Assembly (NCBI GenBank): GCA_017562135.1
Contig: QEYB01001355.1
Location: forward strand, 372,001-436,000
Length of the DNA: 64,000 nt
Source: Dipylidium caninum
Lineage: Eukaryota; Platyhelminthes; Cestoda; Cyclophyllidea; Dipylidiidae
Direction: 5' to 3'
Shown: in pieces, positions 38,878-50,600 of the stretch
Layout of the letters: each line of letters starts with the position of its first letter
Numbering within the stretch: the first letter of the stretch is position 1
The notes under the pieces: generated by a model
What the model was told of the DNA's origin: nothing
The model's database searches: none
What the model saw: the letters and a program-made list of their open reading frames with translations, nothing else
Translations under genes and position numbers: made by a program

Positions 38878-40220
38878 CTAATTGTCGAAGACTCCAGTTC
38901 TCCATAGAATGATGAGTAGAACGACCAGTACAATTACGAAAACGCATCCAAAGATAATTAGACGCAATCGACAGTTCTCAAAACGCGTCTTATCCTTCAC
39001 CCTTCTCGCGGTGTTCTGGAACATCTGAGCCTGAAATGAGGCCAAAGGGTTAGGTTGGCGTGCCCCCTCCCCACCTGCGTATGCAGGCACAAGAGGGAAG
39101 CCTATTATGTCCTCTTTAATGTAATAATTAAGGCATGATTGTTTAAAGACTACGCCTTAGCCTCCTCCTAAGAGCATAAGTGCGTAGGCTAGATTGGAGA
39201 CACACAGTGACGTCATTTGTGTGCCAATTTTCTGCAAACACCCGTGCCTCATCAACTAATTCGTTTGTAACTCGACTAGGTGGCTAACAACTCAAAAGAT
39301 CTCGTCCGTGTGAGTTGGGACTTACGTCGTTTTCGAATTTTTGCGTTTTGTCAAAGAGATCATCCAATTTGTTGCCTCGATCATTAAGTTCGGTGATATT
39401 CTGATGCATTAACATAGAGACGTCCGCGACTTGATGTTGGAGATCTATCAGTCGCGATTTGTTTTGATTGGCAAAGTTGTTCTGTTTGGGTAAAAAAAGC
39501 TGATCTTAGTGAAAGTTACGGAACTTAAAAGGACAGGTTTCATAAAGATACATCAATTCGAATATGTGAAAGAGTAAAGGAGAATTAAAAACTTAAGCAA
39601 TCCAAAAGAGAGGTAGGTATAGAACTGCACACCATTTCGAATGAAAGAGTACTGCCAAAGTCGACTTGATGGCAATGTTCAGAACCGGATTGTGCCTCAA
39701 GAACCCTTGACGGGTCAGAAGTGTACATAGCCTGAAGCTATAAAACACAAGATTCCGAAAATTAATTCACGTCAAAAAAGCATTTCACATAGCTAACAGA
39801 TTCGTAGAAAGAATTTCAGGAGATTGCAACCACATTTAATGCAATTCAACGCATAAGACATGAAATACATACGATAAGATAGCCCATAAAAAATTGTCTT
39901 TACAAATTTACTAAGAAAACATCCGATTTTTTAATCGACTGCAAATTTACCCTGCGAAGAAAATTAAGCGTTTGTTGCTGTGATGCAGCTGCAGTGCTTA
40001 CAGCGACGTACGATAGACCATTCGCGTTGAAACAATTATAGGTGAACCTAAGACGATGACAATAAAGAATAAGTACCAACCCTGCAATTGGAAACGTCAC
40101 ATATTCTTGAACAGACGTTGCCAAATTTGCCCGCACCTGTGGACCAAAATTCACATTTCCTATGCTTTGTTCGCATAACACGCGCGGTCCGCAGGCTATT
40201 GCGGCATATAAAATGCTCAT
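38878..40220 (-). CDS. VAMP7: VAMP7-type longin R-SNARE
   Basis: Exons on the minus strand: 40220-40081, 40047-39951, 39731-39633, 39481-39326 and 39030-38878; the first two are separated by a 33-nt GT-AG mini-intron. The product is 214 aa (VAMP7 is about 220). Residues 1-110 form a longin domain (MSILYAAIACGPRVL; LSYVAVSTAAA; LNFLRR). Residues 120-180 are an R-SNARE motif with the zero-layer arginine at 147 (LNDRGNKLDDLFDKT). A tail anchor spans residues 188-207, followed by WRTGVFDN facing the lumen. Family knowledge: VAMP7 drives late endosome/lysosome and exocytic fusion with Q-SNAREs; the longin domain autoinhibits and binds AP-3/Varp-type partners. If the 33-nt segment is retained the frame stays open and adds 11 aa. 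The tail ending resembles VAMP8, but VAMP8 has no longin domain. It lies 520 bases downstream of the coiled-coil gene on the same strand. Confidence 0.85.
40048..40080 (-). other. 33-nt mini-intron in the R-SNARE longin domain
   Basis: On the minus strand it begins GTTGGT and ends GTCTTAG. Removing it restores longin alignment (PIAG joined to FTYNC). Its length is a multiple of three with no stop, so splicing is likely but not proven. Confidence 0.6.
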
Positions 40221-40739
40221 AATGTAAGATAACGGACGCAGATAGCCGACACTTCCGAGACGCTGTCGCTCAAAGCAATAAAAGCCGCGCGGCGGATTTA
40301 AACAAACATTTCAAGGTAAACCCGACACCAACTGTAGGTCATTATGTTTATTGTGTTCGAGAACTTACAAAGAGTAGTTTATATTCCTTAAGTCATTAAA
40401 TTATTATTTAAACGTTAAATTTTTGTTTTATTGGGAGAGGATTTTGAAAATAGTGCTATGATTATGCCTATCGAGTTGAGAGCTGAAATCGTCGCCCCCA
40501 AGCCACTTTATGGAATATACCAAGTTACCACATATTGCAGTCCTATCACGAGATATTTTGTACTTCCCATAGGCCTAACGATATAAACTCAAAGACATTT
40601 ACAACTAAAAACAATCCTAAAACACTAGCAACTTCGATCAAGCCCTGTAGCATGCTTACTCACTACTACTTTCTCTAAGCCCTCCCTCGAGTGTTTACAA
40701 ATACATACCACATACACTGGAATTAATATGGTTTTTCCT

Positions 40740-43700
40740 TTATTTATTCTGCGCTTCTGGGGAACACATTTGCTTGCCCGACTCGTTCATTTTGCCCTTG
40801 AGTTGATTGATCTCCGACATCATTTCCTGGATTGTAACAGTCGTCTAAAACATGAACCATGTTGTTAAGTGCTCCGCTTCCCTCCTTGGATACAATCACA
40901 TGCTTATTTCTGTGAGCAATCAAACTCCACTTTATTTTAACTCACCTTTCTTTAGCTTTTCAAACATACTTCTTGTTCATGCCGTCAGCGGGCATTGTGA
41001 AAGGCACAACTACCTGATATCTCGACTCAAACTTGTTCAAATCGTAAAAGGTCGGGCTAAAATTCCCCTTTGTCAATTCAACGTCCCTACTATAGTCATA
41101 GAATTTCTAATGTATCGTTTAGTAGCCAATTTTGCCACTCACATTTCTAGAGTTATTTGTCAACTGAAAGTGATTGAAAGCTCACTAATGTCTTTCTTAC
41201 CAAAGCTATAATTAATGTCAAGAGTATTCCGTGCGAGAGAGGGCAGAGTTGCGTTTACCGAAAAAATTCAGAGGTTATTTTTCCACTTTTTAACAAATTG
41301 TGTGGCCGAAACTTACTTCCTGTTCCAACTTGTCCAATTTTGCAAGAAGCCCAACTTTCACTGCCTGAACGGCCTCTGCTATGTTGTTCAGGCTGCTTTC
41401 CACCTCCTGAAGTGACACAATCGCAATGATCCATGCGGAATCACTTCTTCCAGGCAACAAATCGGAACAGGCTTTGTAGCCAGGCTCACCTCCGTTTTAC
41501 GTTGAGCGCCAGCTTGAAGAACGCCAATTTCTTTTTCCAAATCGTTGAGTTTTGACGACCTATTTTGGGAGCCAGTTCATCGACTTTCAATGTGTAGTTT
41601 CTCATTTTAACCAATAAATCATGCAATTTCAAAGACTCGAGAGAAGGGAAAGAAAATGATACGAAGATTTTTCGTTAAGTCCTTACAAACTTGTAGTTCC
41701 TGCTGAGCTTACGTGACGCCGAGCGGAATTCCGTTTCTAGAGCACAAAAAAAAATAAATAAATAACAGGCATTTTAAGAATTTCCTCATCGCTCTGGCAG
41801 GTAGGTGTTGCCAGCGCTCATTTACGTTGACATCAGGCTTTGAAACAAAAGCAGGCCTGGGAGACGTGCAACGTCGTCGCACGGTGGCAGTCGCCCACCG
41901 CGGACGGACGCGCCCCCACGAAGCGCCCTCCACGCCGCGTTGCTAGGCTCTCACCTAAGGCATTATCTCAGAGTTATAGCAACCGGAGGGTGTAGCCAAG
42001 TGGGGCGGGCAGCGGGGAGCGAGGAGCGGGGAGCGAGGGAACGGCGCGAAGTGGAGTGGGGTGGAGTGGGGTGGAGTGGGGTGGGGAGGAGCGAGGCCCC
42101 TTTTTGTCAGCTCTGCCGTCGCCCACCGGAGGCGAGAAGAGCAGCCGGACAGTCGTCTGCGCCAAGTGAAATCAGCCGCTTTCAGTGCGTCCGAGCATCG
42201 CAGGCTCCACAGCCGTGGCCGCAGGAATGACGAGTTTCTTCCCCAGACCCTAATTCACGAATATTTTAGTGTGTAGACTGGCTTTTGCAGTTGTTCATCA
42301 TTTTCCCTCCCCCTGGTCGCCATTCGCCGGTGGTCTCCCTCGAGACGAGGCCCCTTGACGAAACTCAATTCGCCCGGATGGAAAGAAATTTGAGCTTCTT
42401 CTTTTTTCATCAGTGGATCCGTCATAGCAGGCCTCATTAATCTTTCTCGAAATCAATGATTTCGGCAAAAAATACAAACAAAAGTAATGGTGCAAACGCT
42501 GGAGAATTTAACAGGATGAGTGTGAAGACTACCTTCAAAATTGATAAATAAAAACATCGAGAGCGCATTAGGAGGTGCCTTTGCCAGTCGCAGCGGGACA
42601 CGGGTTCAACAAAAAGGCTCGTTTCATAGCTTTCCGGCATGCGGACTCGGGTCGTGGCCCACGACATCGTCAGGAGTGGGGCGCCTGCGACAGTCCGCCG
42701 TCGGCCAACTACAAAGGCGCCTCCGCCCCCTGTGGTCTCTTCGCCGATTAACAACCCCTGAAGGTTCGGCTAGAAAACGCGTGAAGACCACCGGGAGTTC
42801 CGGCCGGTTTCATTTCCTGCCACCCGACGGTGGGTTTTAGACGGAAGACGGCACTTTAAGTGGCGTCTCCGACTTGGCCAGTTAATGGCCGATCTCACAA
42901 GGGTAAAATGCAGCGCAAAAGGGGCCGAAGGAAGGGGGGGGGAGAACTGACCTGGTTGGCGAGGAGACTCAGTCTCTCCTGAATCTCTCCCACGGAGGTG
43001 TTCAGCTTCGTGGTCGTCTGCTTGACGCTCTCCTCCAAATCCTGCAATCTCGATTGCATTGTGAAGATGTTTGAGGTCCTAGACGGCACCGGACACTGCC
43101 TCATGGGTTGACTCTGTCTCACTCGACAGCAACCAACCGATCAACTGACCTGGCTTTGATCTCGGCGGCGACGACGCCTTTCAGCTGCTCCTTCTCGTCC
43201 GAGAGCCCCTGCTCGAGCACCTCGACAGCCAAGTCGAGTTGGGCCAAAGAGTTGAGCAACCTCCTCTGCTGCGCCTTCAAAGTGAACCAAACAGCTTAAA
43301 TCGCCGCGACTGGTGGCTTCGAGCCTGCGCGGCGCCTCGGACACACCTGATGGTCCTCTCGCAGCTCGTTGAGTTCATCGGGCAGACCTCTGGTCAGCTT
43401 CCTGCAGTCGCCTTCCAGCTCCGCCAGTCTCGCCTCGTAGGCTGAATTTGCCAGGCTGAATCGTCCCAGCGCCTTAAAAGTGAGCCCCCTTAGTCGACGG
43501 ATCGACTTGTCGGCGTCGGATTAGTCGTTCCCCCGCCACCCCAGTGGCCGACGGCAAAGGGGAAATACGGAAGCTACTTCTGCCACAAAAATGCACACGA
43601 CTGTCGGTAAATCTTCCATAGAGACTCCACTCAAGCGTGGTTTCAACATTCTTTTTAGTGCAGTTGAAACAGAGTGGGAAAAGCATGTCCGAATGTCTCC

Positions 43701-45881
43701 GCAATGCGCAGTGGGTGGAGTCCGACCACACCGTCCGCGCTCCGCCTACGTCCGACCTCTCGTCGTCAACCGCCCCCTCCGCCGGCCGTCCACGTGGCAG
43801 ACGACAGTGAACAAGTCTGCGACGCTCCTCACACAGCCGTCGGCGGGGTGAGAAGAGGCCGGGTAGGCGGCCGAGCGCCGGCCTCCTACCGCCTCGGCGT
43901 GGAGCCTGCCAAAGCTCCGTCCGGCTGTGCGCGACAGCCCGACACAATGACTGCACTCACCGCTTCCACGTCGGTGCGAGAAGCCGTCATCTCCTCCTGC
44001 GCCTTCTCCAGGGCACTTGCAACGCGCTGATCCAGTCGGCTCGACATCTCCTCCACCTCGTTACGCACAGCCTGCCTGAAATATGCAGGGCCGTGGCGTG
44101 AGGCAGCGGCCAAGGGGACGGGAGGACCGGGCCAAAGGGAGGGGGGCTCTGCGCCTTCGTCCTGCGAGGACAAGGCTGTGGAACAAGGAGAAGAAGGAGA
44201 AGGAGAAGAGGCAGGGGCACGGGGAGAGGGAGAGAGCCTACTTGACCGAGATGATCTCCTGCGCATTGTCCCTCAGCGTCGAGCGCAGCTCGGCCAGCGT
44301 GTCCTTCGTGTACTTCTCAATCTCCGACGACCGCGTCGTCTGGTCTAGCAGGCTAAAGGACACACGAACGGGACTAATTTTGGGCCCGTTTATGCGTCGC
44401 CTCGTCCGCCCCCCTTGGGGGATCGCCTTCGACCTACCTGCTGTGGACGGAGTTTTCAAATCGCAGTCGGTCACTATGAATTTGCTCCAATCTTCTCTCA
44501 ATGCTCGCCACAGCCGCCTCCAGACTTTGGATGCCTCTTTCTCCACAGCCGCCAGCGTTGGCTCCATTCCTTTTAATGGAGTTACTACCAGGACTACCCA
44601 CAGTTGATGGCATTTCCGACTGGAGAGAACGCAACTCCTTGCGCAGAACGTTCTCCAATTTGACGTCAAAGTTTTTTAATTCCCGATAGAGATTCTGGAT
44701 GTCCAGAGCCTGACTTCCACAGCGAGAGTTGACCGTCTGAATGTCGCCGGAGAGTTTTTGCAGCTCCTTCTCGAGACCAGTCGAGCCGAAGAGGTCACCG
44801 ACCGTTCTAGGCGGGGAGATCGAAGGTTCTAATACGTGAGGCCAGACCCACTCACCGCCGAGTCGCCTCATGCAACCAGGAGGTGATGGTGGCTCTCAAA
44901 GCTAAGTCAACTCCCGTCATGGTTGGAAAAAAGAAGCCTTTTTAAATATTGCCAGAGAATTCTAAAGTTGACACGTAAATAATGTAAAATATAGGGGCGT
45001 AGTATTTACTCCTAGACCTTCATTTACCATTTTTAAATACTTATTCAGAGATTAAACTGAACGAGAACGCAAGAAAATGAGTTTAAACTAAATTGTCTGA
45101 TGAGTTCTTTGTCTAACTTCATCCGCCACCGCTATTCCAGGATTTTAGTAAACACTTGTCAATTTGAGCCTGATCTATCTACTTTGTGACGCAGCTTGCC
45201 ACATGACTGGTGCCATTTGATAAATTTTGGTAGCACCCAAAAGTGTCGTCCGTCAAAGGGAGACAAAAATGCCTCAGTTGGCCACAAATGCAATCGGTAC
45301 GATGGCGTGCTGGGTGGAGGTCATCACTCCTTTCAATTTGAAATAGACAAGAATCCAGATGGATTGTTTACAACGAAGTCGTCTGGTTGCCTGCTGAAGT
45401 GGCCAGAGTCCAAGACACCGCACGTGTGAGGATTTCGAGGAGAAATGAGAGGACTTGTTTAATGCTTACGGCTGTCTTGCTGGTCGAGACTGGCTTCGTC
45501 GTTGCGGCCCGGCTTGAGCCAAGGAGACAGCAGAGTCTGCATTGTCGGCGAGGCCTTCTCCCGACCTATGCGCTATCAGGTACAAATAAAATAATTTAAA
45601 AAGACTTGCTCACAAGGTAAAACAAAGAGGTGAAAAATGTTAGAGACAACTTGCTCACTGAGGCGTTTATCCAAATTAGACTGTAGTTCCTGCCTTAACT
45701 CTGCTATATCGTGTAGAACCTGTTGGTTGACCTTTTCCGTTGCGGCGACGCGACTTTCCAGATCAGACACCACAGAAGGTCGGCGATTGTTTGAAGTAAC
45801 CGAAGGGATAACTACAGGAGACCAAGGTTGCCCTCTGTCCCTAGCTGCTACAACAGGAGCTCTTCTCGGAGTTCTTTGCAT
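40740..45881 (-). CDS. Coiled-coil protein, possibly FAM81-like
   Basis: Minus-strand exons: 45881-45659, 45565-45470, 44910-44856, 44806-44438, 44352-44242, 44075-43961, 43472-43347, 43274-43150, 43078-42952, 41736-41713, about 41635-41490, 41406-41317 and 40844-40740. Phases match through the 24-nt exon at 41736. The product is about 570 aa with long heptad stretches: SDLESRVAATEKVNQQVL, ELQKLSGDIQTVNSRC, DLEESVKQTTTKLNTSVG, SSLNNIAEAVQAVK and EMMSEINQLKGKM. The N-terminal LESRVAATEK block and C-terminal pattern resemble FAM81A/B proteins, but coiled coils align by chance easily, so this is tentative. Exon 44910 has two in-frame acceptors (44910 or 44901). A frame break lies near 41560. It is divergent from the MAGUK gene and upstream of the R-SNARE. 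Confidence 0.65.
40743..40748 (-). terminator. AATAAA poly(A) signal overlapping the stop of the coiled-coil gene
   Basis: The last codons read CAG AAT AAA TAA on the minus strand, so the AATAAA hexamer lies inside the coding end and the 3' UTR would be very short. Confidence 0.55.
42051..42087. repeat. (GTGGAGTGGG)n minisatellite
   Basis: Between three and four tandem 10-bp units in the large intron of the coiled-coil gene, next to a CpG-rich patch. Confidence 0.85.
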
Positions 45882-47678
45882 CGCGTACAGTCTAACAAAC
45901 GATTATACGTAAAATTTAGCGCAAATAAGATTTTATAAAGTAGGAAGTATATGTGCAGAACCGGAAAGAATGAATTTAGTCACTGGCGCTGAACCACGCG
46001 TTACCAAATATAACGTTAAATTATCCTCTGCAACAAAAATATGGCATGTGGCATAAATATATATATTTAGATAAAGTAAGTCCGATAGCCAAATTCATGA
46101 GGAAATACAAAACAAATATAGAAGGGCAGCATAATTTTTCCACAGAATATGTAACCGATGGAATTGATCCATACGTGCCTATGTTCATAATTCAAGGATT
46201 TCTTAACATTAATCAAGTAGGCTGTTAAGAGGACTGTAAGTTTAACGTCACAAGTTAAAAGCCTGTACATCTAATTGAAAAGAACTTGGTGAGATATTCA
46301 GGATCAACAAATATAAATCATATTGTTGTTTTATAAAAACACGTAACAAGTACACCCGGATATCTCCCGATTTAGCGTCTTTTAAAAGATTTCGAGTCCT
46401 CAAGGTCGTTGATGAAAAGCTGCTCCAATCGACTATACAAGCATAACAAACATAACATTCACAATAAATTTTAATTAAAAAACCGTGAAAATAAAAACCT
46501 AATTTGGATTTGTAATGCGTGTTTTTTAACATTTTATCTGCACATAAATTATGATTAAAATGTAAAAATCTCCTTCCCACGTACCCTCGAACCTAAACCG
46601 GTCAAGAAATTTTCGTTTATTGTTTTTATTACAGAGCTTTAAACAAGGCAACCATGGACCTTAACACTCGTTAATGTTTCGAATCCTATTTTACACTTCT
46701 TGCCAGATTTTCTCAACATCCCGCTGCAGAGCCACACAGCTTACTTTTACGCTTGTGAACGCACGCATGCATCTATAGTCCCGGGTGAAACTTGCAAAAA
46801 TAATGAATATTATAAAGCCCATCGCATTTTCAATTCTATCTTATTCGCCGCCTTTAAAGGGCATATTTTTGTCGGATTGCTTTTTATTACCTTTATTTCA
46901 TGTCTAGTAACTGCTTGGAAACCATTGTTATTCGCCTTTAAATTCTAACTAAATTCATTAATAGTATCTTCGCAAAATATTTGGCAGAAGTTCCTTCCAA
47001 GAGAAAATTACTATTATCCAACCTTATCGCCTTCGATCGATTTAGCTTAAAAGATATGACAATCTTAAGACTTTCAAACTGTTGATTGCCCATAATGTAA
47101 ACGAGCAGGCCAAGGTCCTCTTAGAAGCTAGCCCGCAGTGCAATCAGTACCATGCAAGGGCGTGATTTGGGACAGAAGCAGGCCTATTTACTAAACTGAC
47201 GTTACTGTTGGGCGAAGAGCGGCTGTTTCGAGCTAAATGGCGTGTAGTAAAGAACCACGGCAATGTCCGCATTTGTTATTCTTTGAGGAATACACTCAGG
47301 TCCACAGTCGTGACGTCACATCAAATTTCTAACCCGTAACACGCTTATTTATCTCTTATTGGTCATTCATACGGTCTATAATAATTAATTGTAACAAGAA
47401 GTTCATTTTAAGGGTAATTTGTTGAAATAATTTTCTTGCTGATATGAGTTTGAGTGATATCTCAGCTACTGATGAACTAATCACACTTTTGATGAATATA
47501 GCCGCCTCCGTTTGCTTTTCAATAAACTTTCCTCGTGTTTTCATCGTTTATTCCGGCTCGATGCCGTGTGCTCTTAGGATTTAATTTGCGACAAGCCTGA
47601 TTAGTGGCTAAAAATTCCTTGTAGGTCATCGCTTTGAATGCAACGTTGTTAGCCTGTTTCCTCACAAGAGGCTCAGAT
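45882..47678. other. AT-rich intergenic region between divergent genes
   Basis: It separates the start codons of the coiled-coil gene (minus) and the PALS1-type MAGUK (plus), so it should hold both promoters. The open frames are short and have no recognisable motifs; no promoter element can be named with confidence. Confidence 0.4.
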
Positions 47679-50600
47679 ATGGATTCGGGGAGCAATGTAA
47701 CTTTTTTCAGTAAGCTGATATGTTCGACCGTTTCTTGTTTCCCTCTCTATTTAGATGAAAACGCTCCAGCCACAAATGATGTGCGGGGCTATGCTCGTCA
47801 ACTCAGCGAACGAAAACGTCTTCAAGATGAGAGGCGGAAGGAGGACAATTTTCTTCGTCGATCCCTTCGTCAGTCTGAAAAATTACGTTCCCTTGCCCGT
47901 GCAAAGAAAGCCGTCAAGGAGTCCAAAGTTGCCACTGCTCATAATAACCTGGCGTTTGATGATGAAGATGGTATTTCGATTGTTGTTTTATTTATCCCTT
48001 GTTCAGAAGTCCAATATAAGTTCAAACCCATAAATTATGCTGAATTTATTCCCTATCTTCGAGGTTTGTTGAAGAAGCAAGATTCTCCCCGAGATGGGCT
48101 CACAGACGTTGATGAGTCTGGTGATTTGGAATGGGAGTGGTTAACAACTAAAGTCTCCGACCAATCTGTCCTCCGGGCTTTTAATCTTTATGATGTTGTC
48201 CCACTAGTACTTGAAAGAACTCGCGCAAAAATGGGTGTTATTCCCATGGAGAAGTGGGCTGGTGACGTTTCAGCTGTTCAGTCCTACAGAGCGTTGACTT
48301 GGAGTCTTCAAAATGTCCCTGCAAATAACCGAACTTCTCAAATTAATGAGTTGTTCGCCATATTAAATAAAGCTGTAATGATGGTAACTTCTTCTTGGCT
48401 TCATATCTCCTTTTTTAGGCAATAATGTTAGCTTTTGATGATGTTAAAAGAGTCTGGACAATAGAAGCAGAAAGGAAAGACAATTTAGATGATGACATTG
48501 TGGAAAGAACAGTCTATCCCAGCCCCGTTGATGGGTGCTACAAAATTCTTGCTGTCGATGACCAAGGCAACACCGTCTCAACTCCTGACGGAACTACGCT
48601 CGTTAATGTTGTTCTGCAAAAGTCTGGAGAGGACTTTTTTGTAAGCTTCACTGTGCTTCCTCTCCCCATATGTTCTGATATAATTTGTTGGTAGGGTGCC
48701 ACTGTGCGGAATGAGGGCTCCGCCATAGTGATCGGGCGGATCATCAGCGGAGGATTAATCGAGCGCACTGGTAGGACTGCTGTCTTCTCTATCCTTACTT
48801 CACACCTTACCGCATTCATTGTTCTTCGCATTTTTAGGACTTTTAAATGAGGGAGATGAACTCTTATCCGTCAATGGTATCGACTTAATGGGCAAAGATG
48901 TGGATCATGTCTCGTATATCCTGGTCAGTTGCATGGAGGTCGCTAGTTTTGCTCATGGTTTGTCTTCACAAACCCCACATAAACTTGTCTTAATGCTCAC
49001 GATTTGAGTGCACGGACTCCATGTGTACCACAAAATTATTCCCTACTACTGAACAACTTTACCTTTCAGGCAAATCTTTCGCCAGTTAATTAGGTAATCT
49101 TGCTTCTGTCGGGTTTTGCTTTGTGTCAATTTTTTTCCTTCTTTCCTCCCATTCCTGTATGTACATGCATGTGCGCAATTGTATGTCACCAGACCCCGTT
49201 TAGTTAGTATCCTCGCGCCGCTCTTCTCGTCGTTCTTGCGTTATTAAAGCAGTTTTCAGCGCCATCTTGCGGTGTAATGAGGAAACTTCTTCTGTTCTCT
49301 GTCCAGACCAATCTCAATGGCCACATTGACTTGCTAGTTGCGCCGATTGTGCCCATTACAGAGGCGTCGTTGTATCAGGATGAGCCTGTGGTGAGTCGAA
49401 ATTCCCCAACCTTTTTGTCATTAATCTGCTGCCATGAGGAAAGATTAGTTTGTTTGTTCAAATTCAATTAGATCTTATCGTCATTTCCGAACTGGGTCGG
49501 GGGATTGTTTGGTAAACCGCCGTCACTGATTTTGTGTGAAGGATTGGCGATAGCCGCTACCGACGCCGCTGAAGTCCACATTGCAAATATTAGTGGGTGA
49601 ATATCCTCTCTGCCCTAAATCGAGCGAGTTTTATGGAGAAAGGAAGGCTTGTTGAAACATCAACCGTTTGATTTGGGTCTAGTCGACCTCATGGCCTTTA
49701 ACTAAGAAAGTGCGAATATGTATGACTTAGTCTTCATTGTTTGTCACTTCGACAGCTAGGCCGTTGTATTCAGTCGTCAGGAGCATTTGTTTTCCTTTGT
49801 TGCGGAGAGGCGAGTCTTCCACAGCGTCTTGTCGCATCTATTAAGAGTGAAGATCTCCCTCCTTATCGCCATTACGATGTCGTGTGTGTTTACTTTAGGA
49901 GTAATTGGGTCTCAAAAGGTTGTCTCTCTAAACTACTATCTTGTAAATTCACCCATGAATTTGCAGACTCACGGTCTTCTTGGCTAATTGTCCTCCTTGT
50001 GGACGTGTGCACTTTCGGTGACTATGCTCTATCAGGACGCTTTTTTGTCACCATTTCACCCCTGAGGAAGTTGGCCTGCAATCTTTCAGTAAGGCGGCAT
50101 CGTGGTTGAACTTGAGAACATTCCTTTTACTCGCTAATCGCGTCAATTTGATCTGTTCATTCTTTTACACGCACCGACTTCATATCTGAGTGACCCAGAC
50201 GCGAGAGAAAGTATATAGGCGCGTGTGTGCGTGTGAAAAAGACTTAGGTACCTTATTCTTTGCAGTATGTGTGGCATTTTTTCACCTCAATTTATTTCAC
50301 GCAAGTGTTCATTTACTCATTCGCCCCCCCCCCGTGATGATGCTTTTTTTTCACTTCTCACCGCGTTTTAAAGTCCAGTACTTTTTGAGGCTGTGGGTGC
50401 AAGATGCATCAGAGGTGTTGTAATCACAGGCGGCTCCATGTCCATGTCGAAGGGATTTCTGGCTCCTTCCCTCCGCATTCGGGATGCGTTAGACGCCATG
50501 CACGTTTGGGTGTCATTTTTCCCTTGCTTGAACTATTCCTGCAGGCCCATCTGCGAGCACTCTTCAGTTACGAGCCTTCCAACGATGTCTACAACCCGTG

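Noticed and set aside
46046..46948. Short open frames in the AT-rich region upstream of the MAGUK gene
   Set aside because: No recognisable motif, no splice pairing, AT-driven amino-acid content.
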